In this document: piece after piece, positions 10,685 to 21,560 of the stretch
Layout of the letters: every line of letters starts with the position of its first letter
How positions within the stretch are numbered: the first letter of the stretch is position 1
Assembly: GCA_001566295.1 (NCBI GenBank)
Contig: KQ964249.1
Location: 868,001-932,000 of the forward strand
From: Microdochium bolleyi
Lineage: Eukaryota > Ascomycota > Sordariomycetes > Xylariales > Microdochiaceae
Length of the DNA stretch: 64,000 nt
Direction: 5' to 3'
Position numbers and translations under genes: made by a program
The notes under the pieces: model-generated
The model's database searches: none
What the model was told of the DNA's origin: nothing
Seen by the model: only the letters and a program-made list of their open reading frames with translations

Positions 10685-10966
10685 TTACTGGTGACGACGC
10701 CTGATAGCAGAAGTTGGTGGCGTTGTAGATTGAAAGAGATCCTGGAGGTTCTGGCACCCCCAGAAGTGCTTGTGTAATCGCCCGGACAGCACAACGTGGA
10801 GGCGTATCTGGCTGTGCAACTGTTGGCACGTCTCAGTCAGGTAGCCTCCATGTCCCCAGAAGCTCATCAAGCCAACCCCTCCACTGCCGAGGCAGTATTG
10901 AAGGTCACGCAAAGGACTCCAAGCCAGACAGACAACCAACAAGCTAATATTGACAAAGCGCCTCAT
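10685..10966 (-). CDS. possible small secreted protein
   Basis: A 93-residue open frame beginning MRRFVNISLLVVCLAWS, which has the shape of a signal peptide (basic N-region, hydrophobic core, small residue). A Gly- and His-containing mature part with three cysteines follows, ending SAIRRRHQ. I do not recognise the protein. No intron is needed and no homologue comes to mind. The frame could be accidental, since neighbouring open frames are not supported. Confidence 0.28.
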   Translation of the reverse strand: MRRFVNISLLVVCLAWSPLRDLQYCLGSGGVGLMSFWGHGGYLTETCQQLHSQIRLHVVLSGRLHKHFWGCQNLQDLFQSTTPPTSAIRRRHQ

Positions 10967-13716
10967 TAACGATGTGACAGGTGAGCAACATGTGCGCTAA
11001 TATCAGTATTATAGGAATCGGGACCAATTATTCTATGAGTGAGAGGTATCAAATGGGACACAGCATACGAATGAGCAGGTGCTCAACGCTGCTTTACAAA
11101 AACATATTGCACTGGACGTACTTTATACATGACTTGCTGATTCCAAGGCATATGGGCACCCTACACACATGACCGTACCAGTCTGCATAGAGTCCTGAGG
11201 TAGTCTGACTAGACCATATTTCTAAAAGTAACAGACTATATCCAAAAATGCTGCGCAATCATTCGTCCGAGGGGGAAAGGGGGGAGGGGGGGGGAGCAGG
11301 CACCAGAAGCAAACAATACTAGAAATTTGATCGCAGGTGTATAGTCGTCGGCATGTGTGGGAAAGCGCCCTGCCCGCGATTCGAGATTACAGCACACCGT
11401 GGGGCTCAATTTGGCCAGAGTCGTGCCCACGGAATTGACGGAGTATAATAGGGGGTTTGCACCTTGAGTACTGGTGCCACTCTAACTGCGGCTCGAGCGT
11501 TCCCCTCTTTCCAAGCTGGCAGCCGAGTCTGTTCCCCCAAATCTCTAACATTAGCGCCCCCAAGGCCGACGTCCTTCCGAACCTTGAACGGTGATATTGT
11601 ACCTTCAGCTCCACAGCTCTGTCGGCCATTGCCTGGTGATATACTTGGGCCTGGCGAACATGAAGGCCAAGGTCTTCTCTCTTGCGCTCAGCTGAGGGCA
11701 GAAGGAGCCGTGGATCACGTGAGGATCGGGTGAGCAAACAATCTCGAAAACTAGTATAGCATGCTCCTGGAGGGTCAAATTCGCAGCTGAAGTCTAGGCC
11801 CGTGAGGGAGAATGGACGAAGATTGTCGTATTCGCAATCCTCACGGACACTGCCGAGAACTAGAGCGGGTCATATGACATTGATAGACAGTAGTCGCCGT
11901 GTATTCTGATCTGAGAACTCCATCAAGGCGTTCCAAGATTTGACGGTCATAGACCCTGTTGGCCACAGATGAAGCCTGCAAGGGTCTCTACTTCAGCCTT
12001 CGGTTGGAGCGAGTAAGGAACTGAGTATGGAGGCAGTGTGAGCCGTGTCTGAGCGGAGTTATAGTTGTCATCAATACTTGTGGAATGGGCAGATCAAGAT
12101 TGCGAACGGCGTCATACGCCAATGCCAGTCGTTGTTTTTGGAGTGCAGGGATGCGGCGAAAGATTGTGGTCCCTTGAAGAACGAGATGAGCGGACCAGAA
12201 CAACACCTGGTGAATGTCAACAGCCATGTTCGGGGCGTCCATAGTCTGAGATGGAACTGCATCATGTTGCCCCAATACCTTGGACGAGATTCTGGGCTTG
12301 TGAGAGCAACATGGTCGGTGCGGGACTAGCTTGGGAGTTCATGCAAGGCTAGCTTGCGCAGGGCACTCTGGTCCCTCAAAACTTGGCACTGAACGCGGCT
12401 CTTTGTGGATTGAGGTCCTGTGTGCATGGACGTCTCCGATGTGCCACGCTTTGGGGAAAAATGCACAGATATCGCAGTGCGAGCTCGCTTCTCCACGAAC
12501 ACGGGAGGAGCTGGGTCGACCAATAGAAGGCACAATGACGGCCTCAGAATGCGGGCTTGGCACGAGGTCCCCTGACACGTGCTGCCCACGGAGGCGCAAA
12601 GGCCAAAGTGGGCCGAGCGTAAGAGCTTCGTCGACCACGGAAGCTGAGCACGTGCGCGCTCTGACATGCTCCGGTGGGTGGATGCTTCTTGTCCGAGAGT
12701 GCCAGTGGCGTGGCTGTTCCGCACTGCGGCTGCGTTGAAACAGTGCTGTCAGAGGAATCAGGATGTGTGACGCCAGACCTGTAACGTTGCCATTCATGAA
12801 GCCTCTCGTCGCCACGGGGCCTCTTGCCCCAGCACGCAAGAGCTGGGCTGGATAGAGGAAGAGCTCGGCGCTGCCAGGGGCTGTTGACGTTGATGAAGCT
12901 TTGCGAGATCTGCGAGATGCTCCCAGCTGCTGAGTCACGAGGGAGGATGGGGAAAGAGCTTGTTACAATGGTGAAGGAGAGCACGCGGGCGGAGCAGCCG
13001 GGCGAGACCAATCAGGGTCCGCGATAGGGAGGACGGCGAGGATGGCAAGGAAGGCACGATCGACGGCATTGAGGGCTGGGCGGGCAGGGGCCCCGCGCCC
13101 CGCTTTACTGGGTTGCGGCTTCCGAGCCTGGCTCCGCCGCCCACGTTGTCGGTTCCGCGTCTGTGATTGGCCTCCTGCGACGACAGACCAATGCCATGGC
13201 GCAAACTGCTCGCGTGCCTCGATCTCGGCGCCCTCCAGGTCCTCGTCCAGACAGGTCCTGCGTAAGCTCGAGCTCGAGGGGCTTGGCTGACTGCGACATG
13301 AGTCGTCCCTGGCTCGCAGCCATGGCCATGGCTACGGCCATCCGTCTGCAGCACAGGCCTCGTTGGGACGATCCGGACTGCTTGTTCCCCCCACGCGGCG
13401 GCGTGCTTGTCCTGCCTCATCCGTGGCGTTGGCCCTCCTTCGTGTCCAGATCGTCCTCAATAGGAACCCTTAACACCCGTTCGGTCCGCCTCCCAAGCCC
13501 TCCGGGTCCTCCCTCACCTGTTCTTGTTCTGCCATCTTTGACCGGCCCGTAGTCAAGCACCGACGTCCCTGAACCTTGCCGTCCTCTCATGCCCCCCCGG
13601 ATATCAAGCTGGAAAAGCAACCGCTCGCGTGACTGCTCGATACGCCGCCTTTCTGCACATCCAGACCTATCCATCACACCAGACGCACCAGCCCTGGCGA
13701 CCCAACTCCAGTCATC

Positions 13717-14940
13717 ATGCCGCGGCCTTCAATGCCTCTGACGCCGGGCTCTTCGTCCGAGATCAAGGGACAGGACAACGCAAAAGACCTCTCGCACCTC
13801 CAGATGGCCTTCGAGCTGCCGCCCTCGGCTATTCCTGGGAGCAACAATGGTTCGGCCGACCGGACCTCGCCTTCCTCCGTTTCTCCCAAGGCCTCCTACC
13901 CAGTACAGCCAAGCGAAGCTGTCAAGGCCCGGAGGCGATCCTCGGCAGCCCAGCAGCAAAAGGAGACCTTTGCTCTGCCTCCGCCACCTACGAGGTCTCG
14001 CAAGATCATCCAGATGAAGCCCCAGACACAGGCCGAGCCTGCCGAGCCGGTGTCATCCGCCAAGACGAAAGCAAACACGCCCAATGCGACAAAGGCCGCC
14101 CCCGAGGCTGGGTCCAAGAAGAAACAGCCATCCTCCACAAGCGCGGCGGGAAGGAAAATCGCCAGAAAGACAGCGCACAGCTTGATTGAGCGGCGACGGA
14201 GGTCCAAGATGAACGAGGAGTTCGCTGTACTCAAAGGCCTGATACCCGCTTGCACCGGAGATATGCACAAGCTCGCCATCTTACAGGTCAGTCTTCTGAT
14301 CTCCTCATGCCCTGCGCCCCGGATGACACACTAACAGAGAAGCCAGGCCTCTATAGAATACGTCCGATACTTGGAGGACTGCGTGGCGACCCTCAAGTCT
14401 CAGTGCGATGCCCAAGCTTCCCTCCCCGCACCGGCAGACTTCAGACCATCAGCCCCACAAGACAAGGACCAGTTCGACGAGGATGAGGAGGAGGAGGAAG
14501 ACGTCCCTCAAGTCGAGGTCCAGGAAGATGTGGAGATGACCGGAGCCAGCTCGACCCCCATTAGCACCACACACAACAGATCACCCACGTTCTTGCAGCA
14601 TGACAGCGTACGGTCCCGTCAGCCGTCCGTGTCCCCTGCCCTCGTCGCGCAGGAGGCGCGCCAGCGGCAGCAATCATACTCGTCAATCTCGACTGCCGAT
14701 CACCGCCACTACAGCGTGTCATCGAGTGTGACGTCTCCAATGTTCCGCGGACAAGGCCACGACTACGCTGCCAGCATCGGGTCTATCTCGCACTCGGCGC
14801 TCACAAGCCCCGCGCTGATGCCACAGCAGGAGGATCACGAGGCCACGGCAGCTCTGTTGATGCTTAATGCCGACCGCCGCGGGACGTTCAGCACCAGCAC
14901 GGCGCGGGGTATGAGCGTCAGAGATCTGTTGAGTTCTTGA
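13717..14940 (+). CDS. bHLH transcription factor
   Basis: Nuclear helix-loop-helix DNA-binding protein of 387 residues. Exons are 13717..14286 and 14347..14940, with a 60-bp phase-0 intron inside helix 2 (donor GTCAGT, branch CACTAAC). The domain covers about residues 148-205. The basic region is HSLIERRRRSKMNEEF, whose His, Glu and two Arg match the H-x3-E-R-x-R pattern of factors that bind CACGTG-type E-boxes. Helix 1 continues AVLKGLIPA, a short loop follows, then helix 2 reads HKLAILQASIEYVRYLEDCV. The N-terminus is low-complexity and basic. After the domain come an acidic run (DEDEEEEED) and Ser/Gln-rich regions, which may be activation domains. No leucine zipper or PAS domain is seen. 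The target genes cannot be told. Confidence 0.85.
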
Positions 14941-16219
14941 CCAGCTGTCGTTTCAACAATCTGATATCCGTGTCCTCAGCAAAGAGGTCTTGGTGTTGCA
15001 GAGTACTTGACTTTCCGCCTCTGCAGACCAACCCACCTTCTAGGCCGCGCTCAACCGCCGGGTGGGTGCTGACCGATCTTGGGCAGAACTTGTAGCATTA
15101 TTTAGAGAGCGTTGGCGTTTCGGCCCAGGGGAAATTCAAAAATAATTTCTGCTTCTTTTCCAAACTGCCACAATCCGCAACTCTTTTGCGTTCATGCGAC
15201 ATCAGTGCCAGGGCGTACATGCTGCATGACTCAGAAATCGTCCACGCCGCTCGGGACCGTTCTAGTGGCCACGCTGATCAGGGCATGATAATGTGATTTT
15301 GGCACCCTCAAGCCAGCTGCTCGGGACTCGTGGACACATCTGGGCTATGAGGTTCGGTAGCACAAAGAGCCTTATGATGCGCTCCGGGGATCCTGTGGTC
15401 GTGGCCTGCAGATATCCGCCTGCCGGGGCCGTGGCCGGGGCCGGGGACGTTGGAGACCTTTGGGCGCATCCTCGCCCATCGAGCTGGGCGAGCGGTCTCT
15501 ATGCCCGGCGGCGGCGACAGCTTCCCCGAGATGTCCTGCCGTCTGGTCGGTAGCTTACCCGGATTAATGACAGTGATCGAGACTGGAGGCGAGACATGTT
15601 CATAGATGCCGAGCAGATCAGGCTCGGTGTATTGTGACTAGAAGGTGTACGACTCCAACAGGACACGTTGATCGAAATCCAGACATGTCTCTCTTCCGCT
15701 CTCTCTCGCTCTATTCGGGACCCAGATTGTCCTTTTCTTTCTGTTTTCTAGGTTTCCTGTGCTCAAAATACGCCGTGATATTATCCATTTTGCCAAAACA
15801 AACGCCGTGAGATCCAGTGGAAAGTGGCTTCAAAACAACCCATCTGAAATCCAGGAAGACCCTTCTCCCCATTTTCTTCTCTCGTGCTTTGCGGGGTAGA
15901 GGCAGACAAGCGGTCAAGCTAGCTCTGCATACTGCTGCCGGTATTCCTGATGATGGAGATGATAATGAGGATGCTGCTGTGTGCGGATCTGCAGTGAGTC
16001 GATAGGGTGAATTGGCTCAGGAGGGCTGAGCTCCTCGGGCCAGCCGGTGGTTGGCATTTCCCAGGAGTTTGCGCGGCGAGGGCCAAGGTCCACGTAGCGG
16101 GGACGCGTAGGAGGAGTCAGGAAGCTCGGAACAGCATCGACGGCTGCCCGTTCCTAGGGGTAGCGCGGCGCAGTCAGATGAGGATTGTGGACAAGACGGG
16201 GACCCTGCTGCAAGCAGTT
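14941..16219. other. convergent intergenic region
   Basis: About 1.3 kb between the 3' ends of the bHLH gene and the membrane-protein gene. It is GC-rich in the middle, with a short GGCCGGGG-type run near 15430. No gene was found. Confidence 0.4.
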
Positions 16220-17126
16220 CTAGTGCTGTTGAGCACGCGGGTCGGTGAAGGGGTCTTGTCCATGAGCCATAGGAGGTCCAGGAGCAGGGCCAGGGGCCGG
16301 GCCAGAAGCTGCGGCGGCGGCCTTCTGCTCCTTGACCATTTGAGCCGCCTCGTGCTGAGCACGAATCCGCTTTATCTCGCGGCGGTCCTTGCAGCACAAG
16401 AATATCATTGTGCCGACGCCAATGATGAAGACTACCAGGAGGAAGATCGTGACAACAAGACCGTCGGTCGTGGGCATGTCCCTTCTGACCATGCAGATGT
16501 CGACGCCCTTAGCGTCCTTCATGCACACGTTCTTCCTGTCGCAGACCTGCGTGACGATAGCCGTAGGACCACACTGCTTACTAGTTTTGTCGGCCTCAAC
16601 GATGGTGGAGCAGGCATTCTTGGTGATCGTCGTATCGGTCGAGCACTGAAGCGGTGGCACGAAACCAATGTTCTGGCGTCCGGCAAGGGCGGGCGCAGGG
16701 GTGATGACTGTGCGAAGACTTTGTTTTAGCAAACACATACCCTTGATGTATGGACCAATTGCCGTGCCCGCTGCGGGAGATATATGCTGGGAGAAACTTA
16801 CATGGCATGCTTTCCATGCCGCCTCGGACGCGGAGCTCGGCGCCCTCGAGACCCTGCTCGCACTGCTTCAGGACAAATCCGGCCTCAATGGCGGCGTCCT
16901 CAGCCGAGCATCCGGCGCCCAGGAAGCAGGTCTTGACAGTGTCTACATTGGCCTCCGGGACGCTAGCCAGGCAGGTGGCGAGAATGGCAGTATCACCGCA
17001 CGAGGACAGCGCTGCGAGCACGTCGCTGCGAGCCTGCAGGCAGTTGGCGCGAGCCGGGACTGCGGTGGCGACGGAGAGCAGTGAGAGCACCGCGAGGGCG
17101 ACAGCAGATCGGCCGGGACCGAACAT
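16220..17126 (-). CDS. cysteine-rich single-pass membrane protein with signal peptide
   Basis: Unrecognised surface protein of 270 residues. Exons are 16802..17126 and 16220..16707, with a 94-bp phase-1 intron at 16708..16801 (donor GTAAGT). I chose the start at 17126 because it gives a clean signal peptide, AVALAVLSLLSVATAVPARA; the frame stays open upstream but adds no sensible sequence. The extracellular half has two cysteine clusters. The first is NCLQ...SSCG...ATCL...TCF.GAGC...QCE and the second is LQCS...NACS...KQCG...VCDRKNVC...ICM. One strong TM follows (LVVTIFLLVVFIIGVGTMIFL), then a short basic/Ala/Pro-rich cytosolic tail (CCKDRREIKRIR). The layout resembles fungal cell-surface sensors or adhesins, but the Cys spacing does not clearly match CFEM. 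Confidence 0.72.
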
Positions 17127-18291
17127 CTTGAGGGCTGAGGGGGTGGTTTTGTGGTTCGTTGGAAGGATTGGCCTGTCGTGGGGTGTGGTCGTTGTTGGCG
17201 AGAGTCGACAGAATGCGTTTGCTGCCGCTCGAAGAGGGGGTTCGTGGGCCTCGATCGTGAGGTTTGTCGCCGGTGCTGGAGCACGATGGGAGAGCAAGAC
17301 AAAGAGAGTCTCTGGAGGGGGAACAAGGACCGGGGAAAATGGACAAGCAAGGCACAGGAGGATACGGCAGGGCAGAAGCGGGCTGAGCAGACGCCACTCG
17401 GGTGCGGGTGGTGGTGTCTGGCTTGACGACGATGGGCTGGGCAAGGAGGAGGAGGAGGGCGAGGCCAGGTTCAGCTGGGCTGACGGGCTTGAAGTTTAGG
17501 GGCTGTGCCCACCGCGGCGCCTGCCACTCTGCCTGCCAGCGGCTCGCGCGCTAGGCTGCTTTGGGGGGGGTCGTCGTCGCGGCTCCTTCTCCTCGAGGGC
17601 CCCAGCACTGAAACTCTGGGTCAGGGTCTCTCCTCCCCCCAGGAGGCCAAAGTGGGAGCTCATGCCCGGCCGATCCGCCAGTCTGCTCCACGGCCGGCAG
17701 CACGGGGGACGAGTCCTGATTGTTCTCGATCCGTGAGCTCTCCACGTGTACAGCATGTGCAGAGCCTTCCTTCTCCGTATGTCTACTGCCGGTCACTGGT
17801 GTTGCACTACGAACTACGCACACAGAATGCACACTCTCGGGGAGCGGTCCCACGAACCCATGGATACCCGCAGACGAGCCAAGTCAGGGGGCTGACAGCC
17901 CTGGCGCCCGCCTGGAGGTGCGTGCTTTTTTTTAGAGTGGCATCTACAGGAAGGCCGACTCCACATGGCCGGCTCTCCATCTGTCTTCAACAATGGAGCA
18001 GGGTCGTATCTGGCTCTCTGCATACTTGCACCTGCAAGTCTGGATGCCCATTCTAGTTGTCGGTATCTGAGTACTCTGCTGCAGTGAGACAGCCTCCAGG
18101 CTTGGGCCCCATCGAATTCGCAGTCACGAGTTTCTTGACAGGCCACCTGGATCACGGTCTCGCTCCATCAATCGTAACCCCCTCCAAGTCTGCTCATCAT
18201 CACTCATGGAATCGTCTTCTATTTGTGGCTCGGCCTGTATCTGATCTGGCCACTGGAGGGCTTGTCGAGGCTACATGAGCACACCTTCAAC
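17127..18291. other. intergenic region
   Basis: About 1.2 kb containing the 5' UTR and promoter of the membrane-protein gene, with pyrimidine-rich tracts on its coding strand, and the 3' side of the kinase-fold gene. The open frame upstream of 17126 is taken as UTR. No other gene is seen. Confidence 0.4.
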
Positions 18292-19503
18292 TCATTCCTG
18301 CCATGAGACGCGTGCCGGGTCAAACCTATGATTTTTGTACAACGGCCTCCACTTGCTAGCATTGGCCCGAGCGAACTGCTCAAGAAGCCACTCACTTCGC
18401 CGCTTATCATCCGTCTCATACCACTCCGGAACCCACCCCTCGAAATCGTATGCTTCACGATCCCACCAGTCCTGCAGAGGATTGTCTGGCAGCTCCGACT
18501 CCGGTGGCGGAAGGGGCGGCGAGTGCTCATGCTTTACTCTGTCACAAGCAACAGCTAAATTGAAGTCAATCAGGACTACTCGCGGGGTGGGCTGCGCGGA
18601 GAGAGGTTCGCGTGCGGTTGGTCGAGGTACAAGCATTACATTCCGTGCTGCGTCGTCCTCGTTTCGTACTCGGGCATCGTCGAACAAGGCTTGGGCCTCT
18701 AGTAGCTTGGCCCATGTGTGGAGACGGTAACTCTCATGATAGGTATTCCGTACGGCCGGGATGTAGTGGCCTTTCTTGTCGTACATGAGGCTATGTAACG
18801 TACAGCCGTCGAGATATTCGATCAGAATCATGCGCACAGGACGTAGGACTGATGATACTGAGCCACGGCCCAGTCCCTCTTCGTGATCCTCCGGGGATGG
18901 ATGAGGCACGGAAAAGGTCCAAGAGCCGTAGTATCGTGGCGTGTGAACCCCAGCCGTTGGATACCTGGCGTCTCGGAGTGCTTCGTATACAGCTGCCTCT
19001 CGGCTGTAGTCTCCATCAGCTTTGTGCATTAAGCAGCAGTCAATGATGGTGTTTATTCCGTAACATAGTGGATCATAGATCTTCGCCACTGCCTCAAAGG
19101 ATGGCTGCTGCTGTGTGGCTGGATCAGATGTCTGTCTTCGTATATTACATCGGACGAGCTGAGCGTATCGGTCCGGTCCACCAGAGATGACCTCGACAAC
19201 CTCCATGTCGCAGAAGTCGAGGCTGCTAGAGCCTGGCGCTGCTGGGGTGTTGCGAGATGGTGCCTCACGTGGTGGGATTTCGAGAACGGCCTTGACTAGC
19301 GGAACTTCTGGGAGACACCAGGTATTGAGTGCACGGGTCTCATATCGGAAAAATCCGTACGGCTCAGGCGGCACATGTGGTCTGATCTGCACTTTGAAGC
19401 CTTTGACATAGGGCCGCTGTGGAATCGCCGGCAGCCTAGAATCGAGGTCTGTGTCGCTCGAGTCTTGCGATGCTGTAGACGTCGACATGAGGCCACTGTG
19501 CAA
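18292..19503 (-). CDS. divergent protein kinase/APH-fold protein
   Basis: Single-exon gene of 403 residues with a degenerate kinase fold, of the type common in ascomycete lineage-specific families. Visible landmarks, numbered from 19503, are as follows. FEAVAKIYDP carries a candidate ATP-binding Lys141. E169 (REAAVYEAL) is the partner glutamate. MILIEYLDG is the hinge at about 225-233. EDDAARNVMLV provides the catalytic-loop pattern D283-x4-N288, and VVLIDFNLAVA carries the metal-binding Asp313 in place of DFG. There is no GxGxxG loop, HRD or APE, so it is closer to aminoglycoside-phosphotransferase/RIO-like kinases than to eukaryotic Ser/Thr kinases. Substrate is unknown. The first Met could be residue 1 or residue 6. 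Confidence 0.72.
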   Translation of the reverse strand: MHSGLMSTSTASQDSSDTDLDSRLPAIPQRPYVKGFKVQIRPHVPPEPYGFFRYETRALNTWCLPEVPLVKAVLEIPPREAPSRNTPAAPGSSSLDFCDMEVVEVISGGPDRYAQLVRCNIRRQTSDPATQQQPSFEAVAKIYDPLCYGINTIIDCCLMHKADGDYSREAAVYEALRDARYPTAGVHTPRYYGSWTFSVPHPSPEDHEEGLGRGSVSSVLRPVRMILIEYLDGCTLHSLMYDKKGHYIPAVRNTYHESYRLHTWAKLLEAQALFDDARVRNEDDAARNVMLVPRPTAREPLSAQPTPRVVLIDFNLAVACDRVKHEHSPPLPPPESELPDNPLQDWWDREAYDFEGWVPEWYETDDKRRSEWLLEQFARANASKWRPLYKNHRFDPARVSWQE

Positions 19504-20497
19504 TAATGATTCCAGAAATCAGGGCGCTGCGCATTGAGAGCTGCTCCCCGGACAAATGATATATAGGTTGTAGGAGACAAGATGTGTCGTGGTTGATGGC
19601 AGGACGCAGTGGGAAAGGTCAAGTGCAGAGGGTGAACGTGAACGTTTTAAGTACGTCCAACATAGCGATACAGTGCTGTTGCGCTGGCATACTGGGTATG
19701 TGCGAGTCATGTGACGGGATATGCGGTGTAAGTATTGAATTCACACATTGGTTGGCTCCACCGCAGACTCACGAGGTCACTCGTTGGTGATGGCACAACT
19801 CGAGTGGTCATTCAGCGCAAACATCCAGTAGGCGCGTCAAATGTCTTTGTTCGTGGCTGCTTGTATGGAACTAGCAGCTTGCTGTCCGTCGTTCTGGCAC
19901 TGGCGGCATAAGTTGATGCCGTTGGCAGTCCGGAGGCACGTCCGTGAGGGTTTGCTGCCTCACTTGAACAAAGAAAAATGCCACAAATAGCATACTCACG
20001 TGGGAAGCATGCCATAACATACGGCGCAATATTCACATGCAGAGATCCTCTGGGCAAACAACAAAGCGAAGTCCTACCGTTGGTGAAGTATGCCGGGCCC
20101 TTACATTATACTTTTCTTATGTCAAACACAAAGACGGTCATGGTAGAGCAGTCTGGCCAAGAACGGAAACATTCCGGACGTGCTGTTAGACAAAGAGCTC
20201 CCACGGCATGTGACGATCGTCATCAACCATTCGCAAGACAAAGCTGCAATGGGGCTTGGCACTGAGCACCAACACCTGGAATAGCAACGAAGACTGCAAG
20301 ATGAATGAGCGAGAGCATGCGTCCCTGCGTAGGCGGTTAGTTGTACTCTTGTCCTGATGTCGGTCGTGACCATAGCTATATATCTGCAAGATCGCCGCAA
20401 CCAATATCGATCTTGCCATGCTACATCAGTCTGCCCAGAACAGGACCCCTAGGACCGCCATATACTTGATAGCACTCTCGACGTTCCCTTCGAAACC
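19504..20497. other. divergent intergenic region
   Basis: About 1 kb between two divergently transcribed single-exon genes. It presumably holds both promoters. No gene was found. Confidence 0.4.
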
Positions 20498-21529
20498 ATG
20501 CCCAAACCTCCCGCTCAACCTGGGTCATCCGCAGTTCTGACAGAAGCGCCGCTTCATGCACATCTCAAGAAGGAGTTACACAGATTCCTGCCTATGAATG
20601 AGGATACGAACGTGTCGAAAGTCGGCGTTTCTGCACAGGCAACGGATTACCCAAAGCTTGCAGTCGATGAGAAAGTTGACTGGAATAAGAAAGGCGACGA
20701 CTTGTTCAAAGATATCGAGTCAGGCAACGACGTTGATGCCAAAAGGAGGCTTTTTTCAGTTGGCATGCCCTCAGAGCCGTACGGGGAACAGGAAGAGAAA
20801 CCTGGTGGGCAGAACCAGACCCCATCGAACAACATGGGAGCAAGAGCGGGAACGCCCAAGCGAGTAGGACCGTTTTGGCACGTGAACGAAGCTGACGTCG
20901 TGGCCAGCGGTTATCAATATGTGCTCGACGCCATCATACGCTTCCTATGGATTGTACTGATGCTGAACTTCGTGTGCCGGGCCAAGATGCCGATCGGCGA
21001 CAGCAAGATCAAAGGATCAAAGTCTGGTGAAGACAAACCGAGTGGCCGAAGCGACGTGGCTTTCACAAGAATTGACAGAGACACAGCATTTGCAGTCGTC
21101 GAGTATAAAAAGCGTGGCGCTATCCCCACTAGCGAAAAGGCCTTGTCCTTCTTGGTACCCCGAGAAAGGGCGGCGATCATTCCCGAGAAGAGCCTCTTTA
21201 CAGGAAACTGGAAAAAGTTGATGCAGCAGGCTTCTCTATACGCAACGCTACACCGCACAAAATATATCGCCCTTTTCAACTGGGACACGCTAGTTCTGAT
21301 CCGGTTTCACGAGCTAGGTCGCAAGCCGGGTGACGAGAAATATAAAGTTGGCGAACGCTGCAAGATCGATATCGTCAAAGACAGCGCTAAAATGCGCCTC
21401 GCGCTCCTGGCTTTCTTGCATACGGCTTACATGGAAGAGGAGAATAAGGACAAGCAGGACGCGCCCGCGGCTCTCGAAGGCCCTGACGCGTTGATTTCGC
21501 CGGTGCAGCGGGTCAACCTCAACCCCTAA
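20498..21529 (+). CDS. unknown protein with PD-(D/E)XK (RecB-like) nuclease signature
   Basis: Single-exon gene of 343 residues that I do not recognise by name. The central part has the order of motifs expected of a PD-(D/E)XK fold. GRSDVAF carries a candidate Asp at about residue 185. FAVVEYKKRGAI then follows after a strand, giving E-x-K at about 200-202. Downstream, KKLMQQASLYA carries a Q-x3-Y pattern like motif QxxxY of RecB-type nucleases. The strands after it (YIALFNWDTLVLIRF) suit the end of such a core. The N-terminal third is polar and lacks a signal peptide. A hydrophobic stretch (FLWIVLMLNFV) just before the core may be a buried helix. A (GTC)8 run begins 8 bp past the stop codon. 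Nuclease activity is inference from motif order alone. Confidence 0.7.
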   Translation: MPKPPAQPGSSAVLTEAPLHAHLKKELHRFLPMNEDTNVSKVGVSAQATDYPKLAVDEKVDWNKKGDDLFKDIESGNDVDAKRRLFSVGMPSEPYGEQEEKPGGQNQTPSNNMGARAGTPKRVGPFWHVNEADVVASGYQYVLDAIIRFLWIVLMLNFVCRAKMPIGDSKIKGSKSGEDKPSGRSDVAFTRIDRDTAFAVVEYKKRGAIPTSEKALSFLVPRERAAIIPEKSLFTGNWKKLMQQASLYATLHRTKYIALFNWDTLVLIRFHELGRKPGDEKYKVGERCKIDIVKDSAKMRLALLAFLHTAYMEEENKDKQDAPAALEGPDALISPVQRVNLNP

Positions 21530-21536
21530 GGCACGC

Positions 21537-21560
21537 GTCGTCGTCGTCGTCGTCGTCGTC
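21537..21560. repeat. (GTC)8 microsatellite
   Basis: Eight perfect GTC units lying eight bases after the TAA of the upstream gene, so within its 3' UTR. Confidence 0.9.

Larger units (their letters stand above)
9023..13716. other. gene-poor region, no resolved gene
   Basis: About 4.7 kb. Several minus-strand open stretches look somewhat protein-like but could not be assembled into genes. They are 9766..10086 (hydrophobic, with PAEDLYELVLE and AGAVILAGRSPAP), 10685..10966 (entered separately) and 11988..12275 (with MAVDIHQVLFWSAHL and QKQRLALAYDAVRNLD). A 9-bp inverted repeat lies at 9514..9540. From about 12.3 to 13.7 kb there are long overlapping frames on both strands with no recognisable motif. 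That part probably includes the promoter and 5' UTR of the bHLH gene. Confidence 0.35.

Noticed and set aside
17127..17444. Upstream in-frame extension of the Cys-rich membrane protein
   Set aside because: It would bury the clear signal peptide at 17126 behind a Pro/Ser-rich UTR-like sequence.
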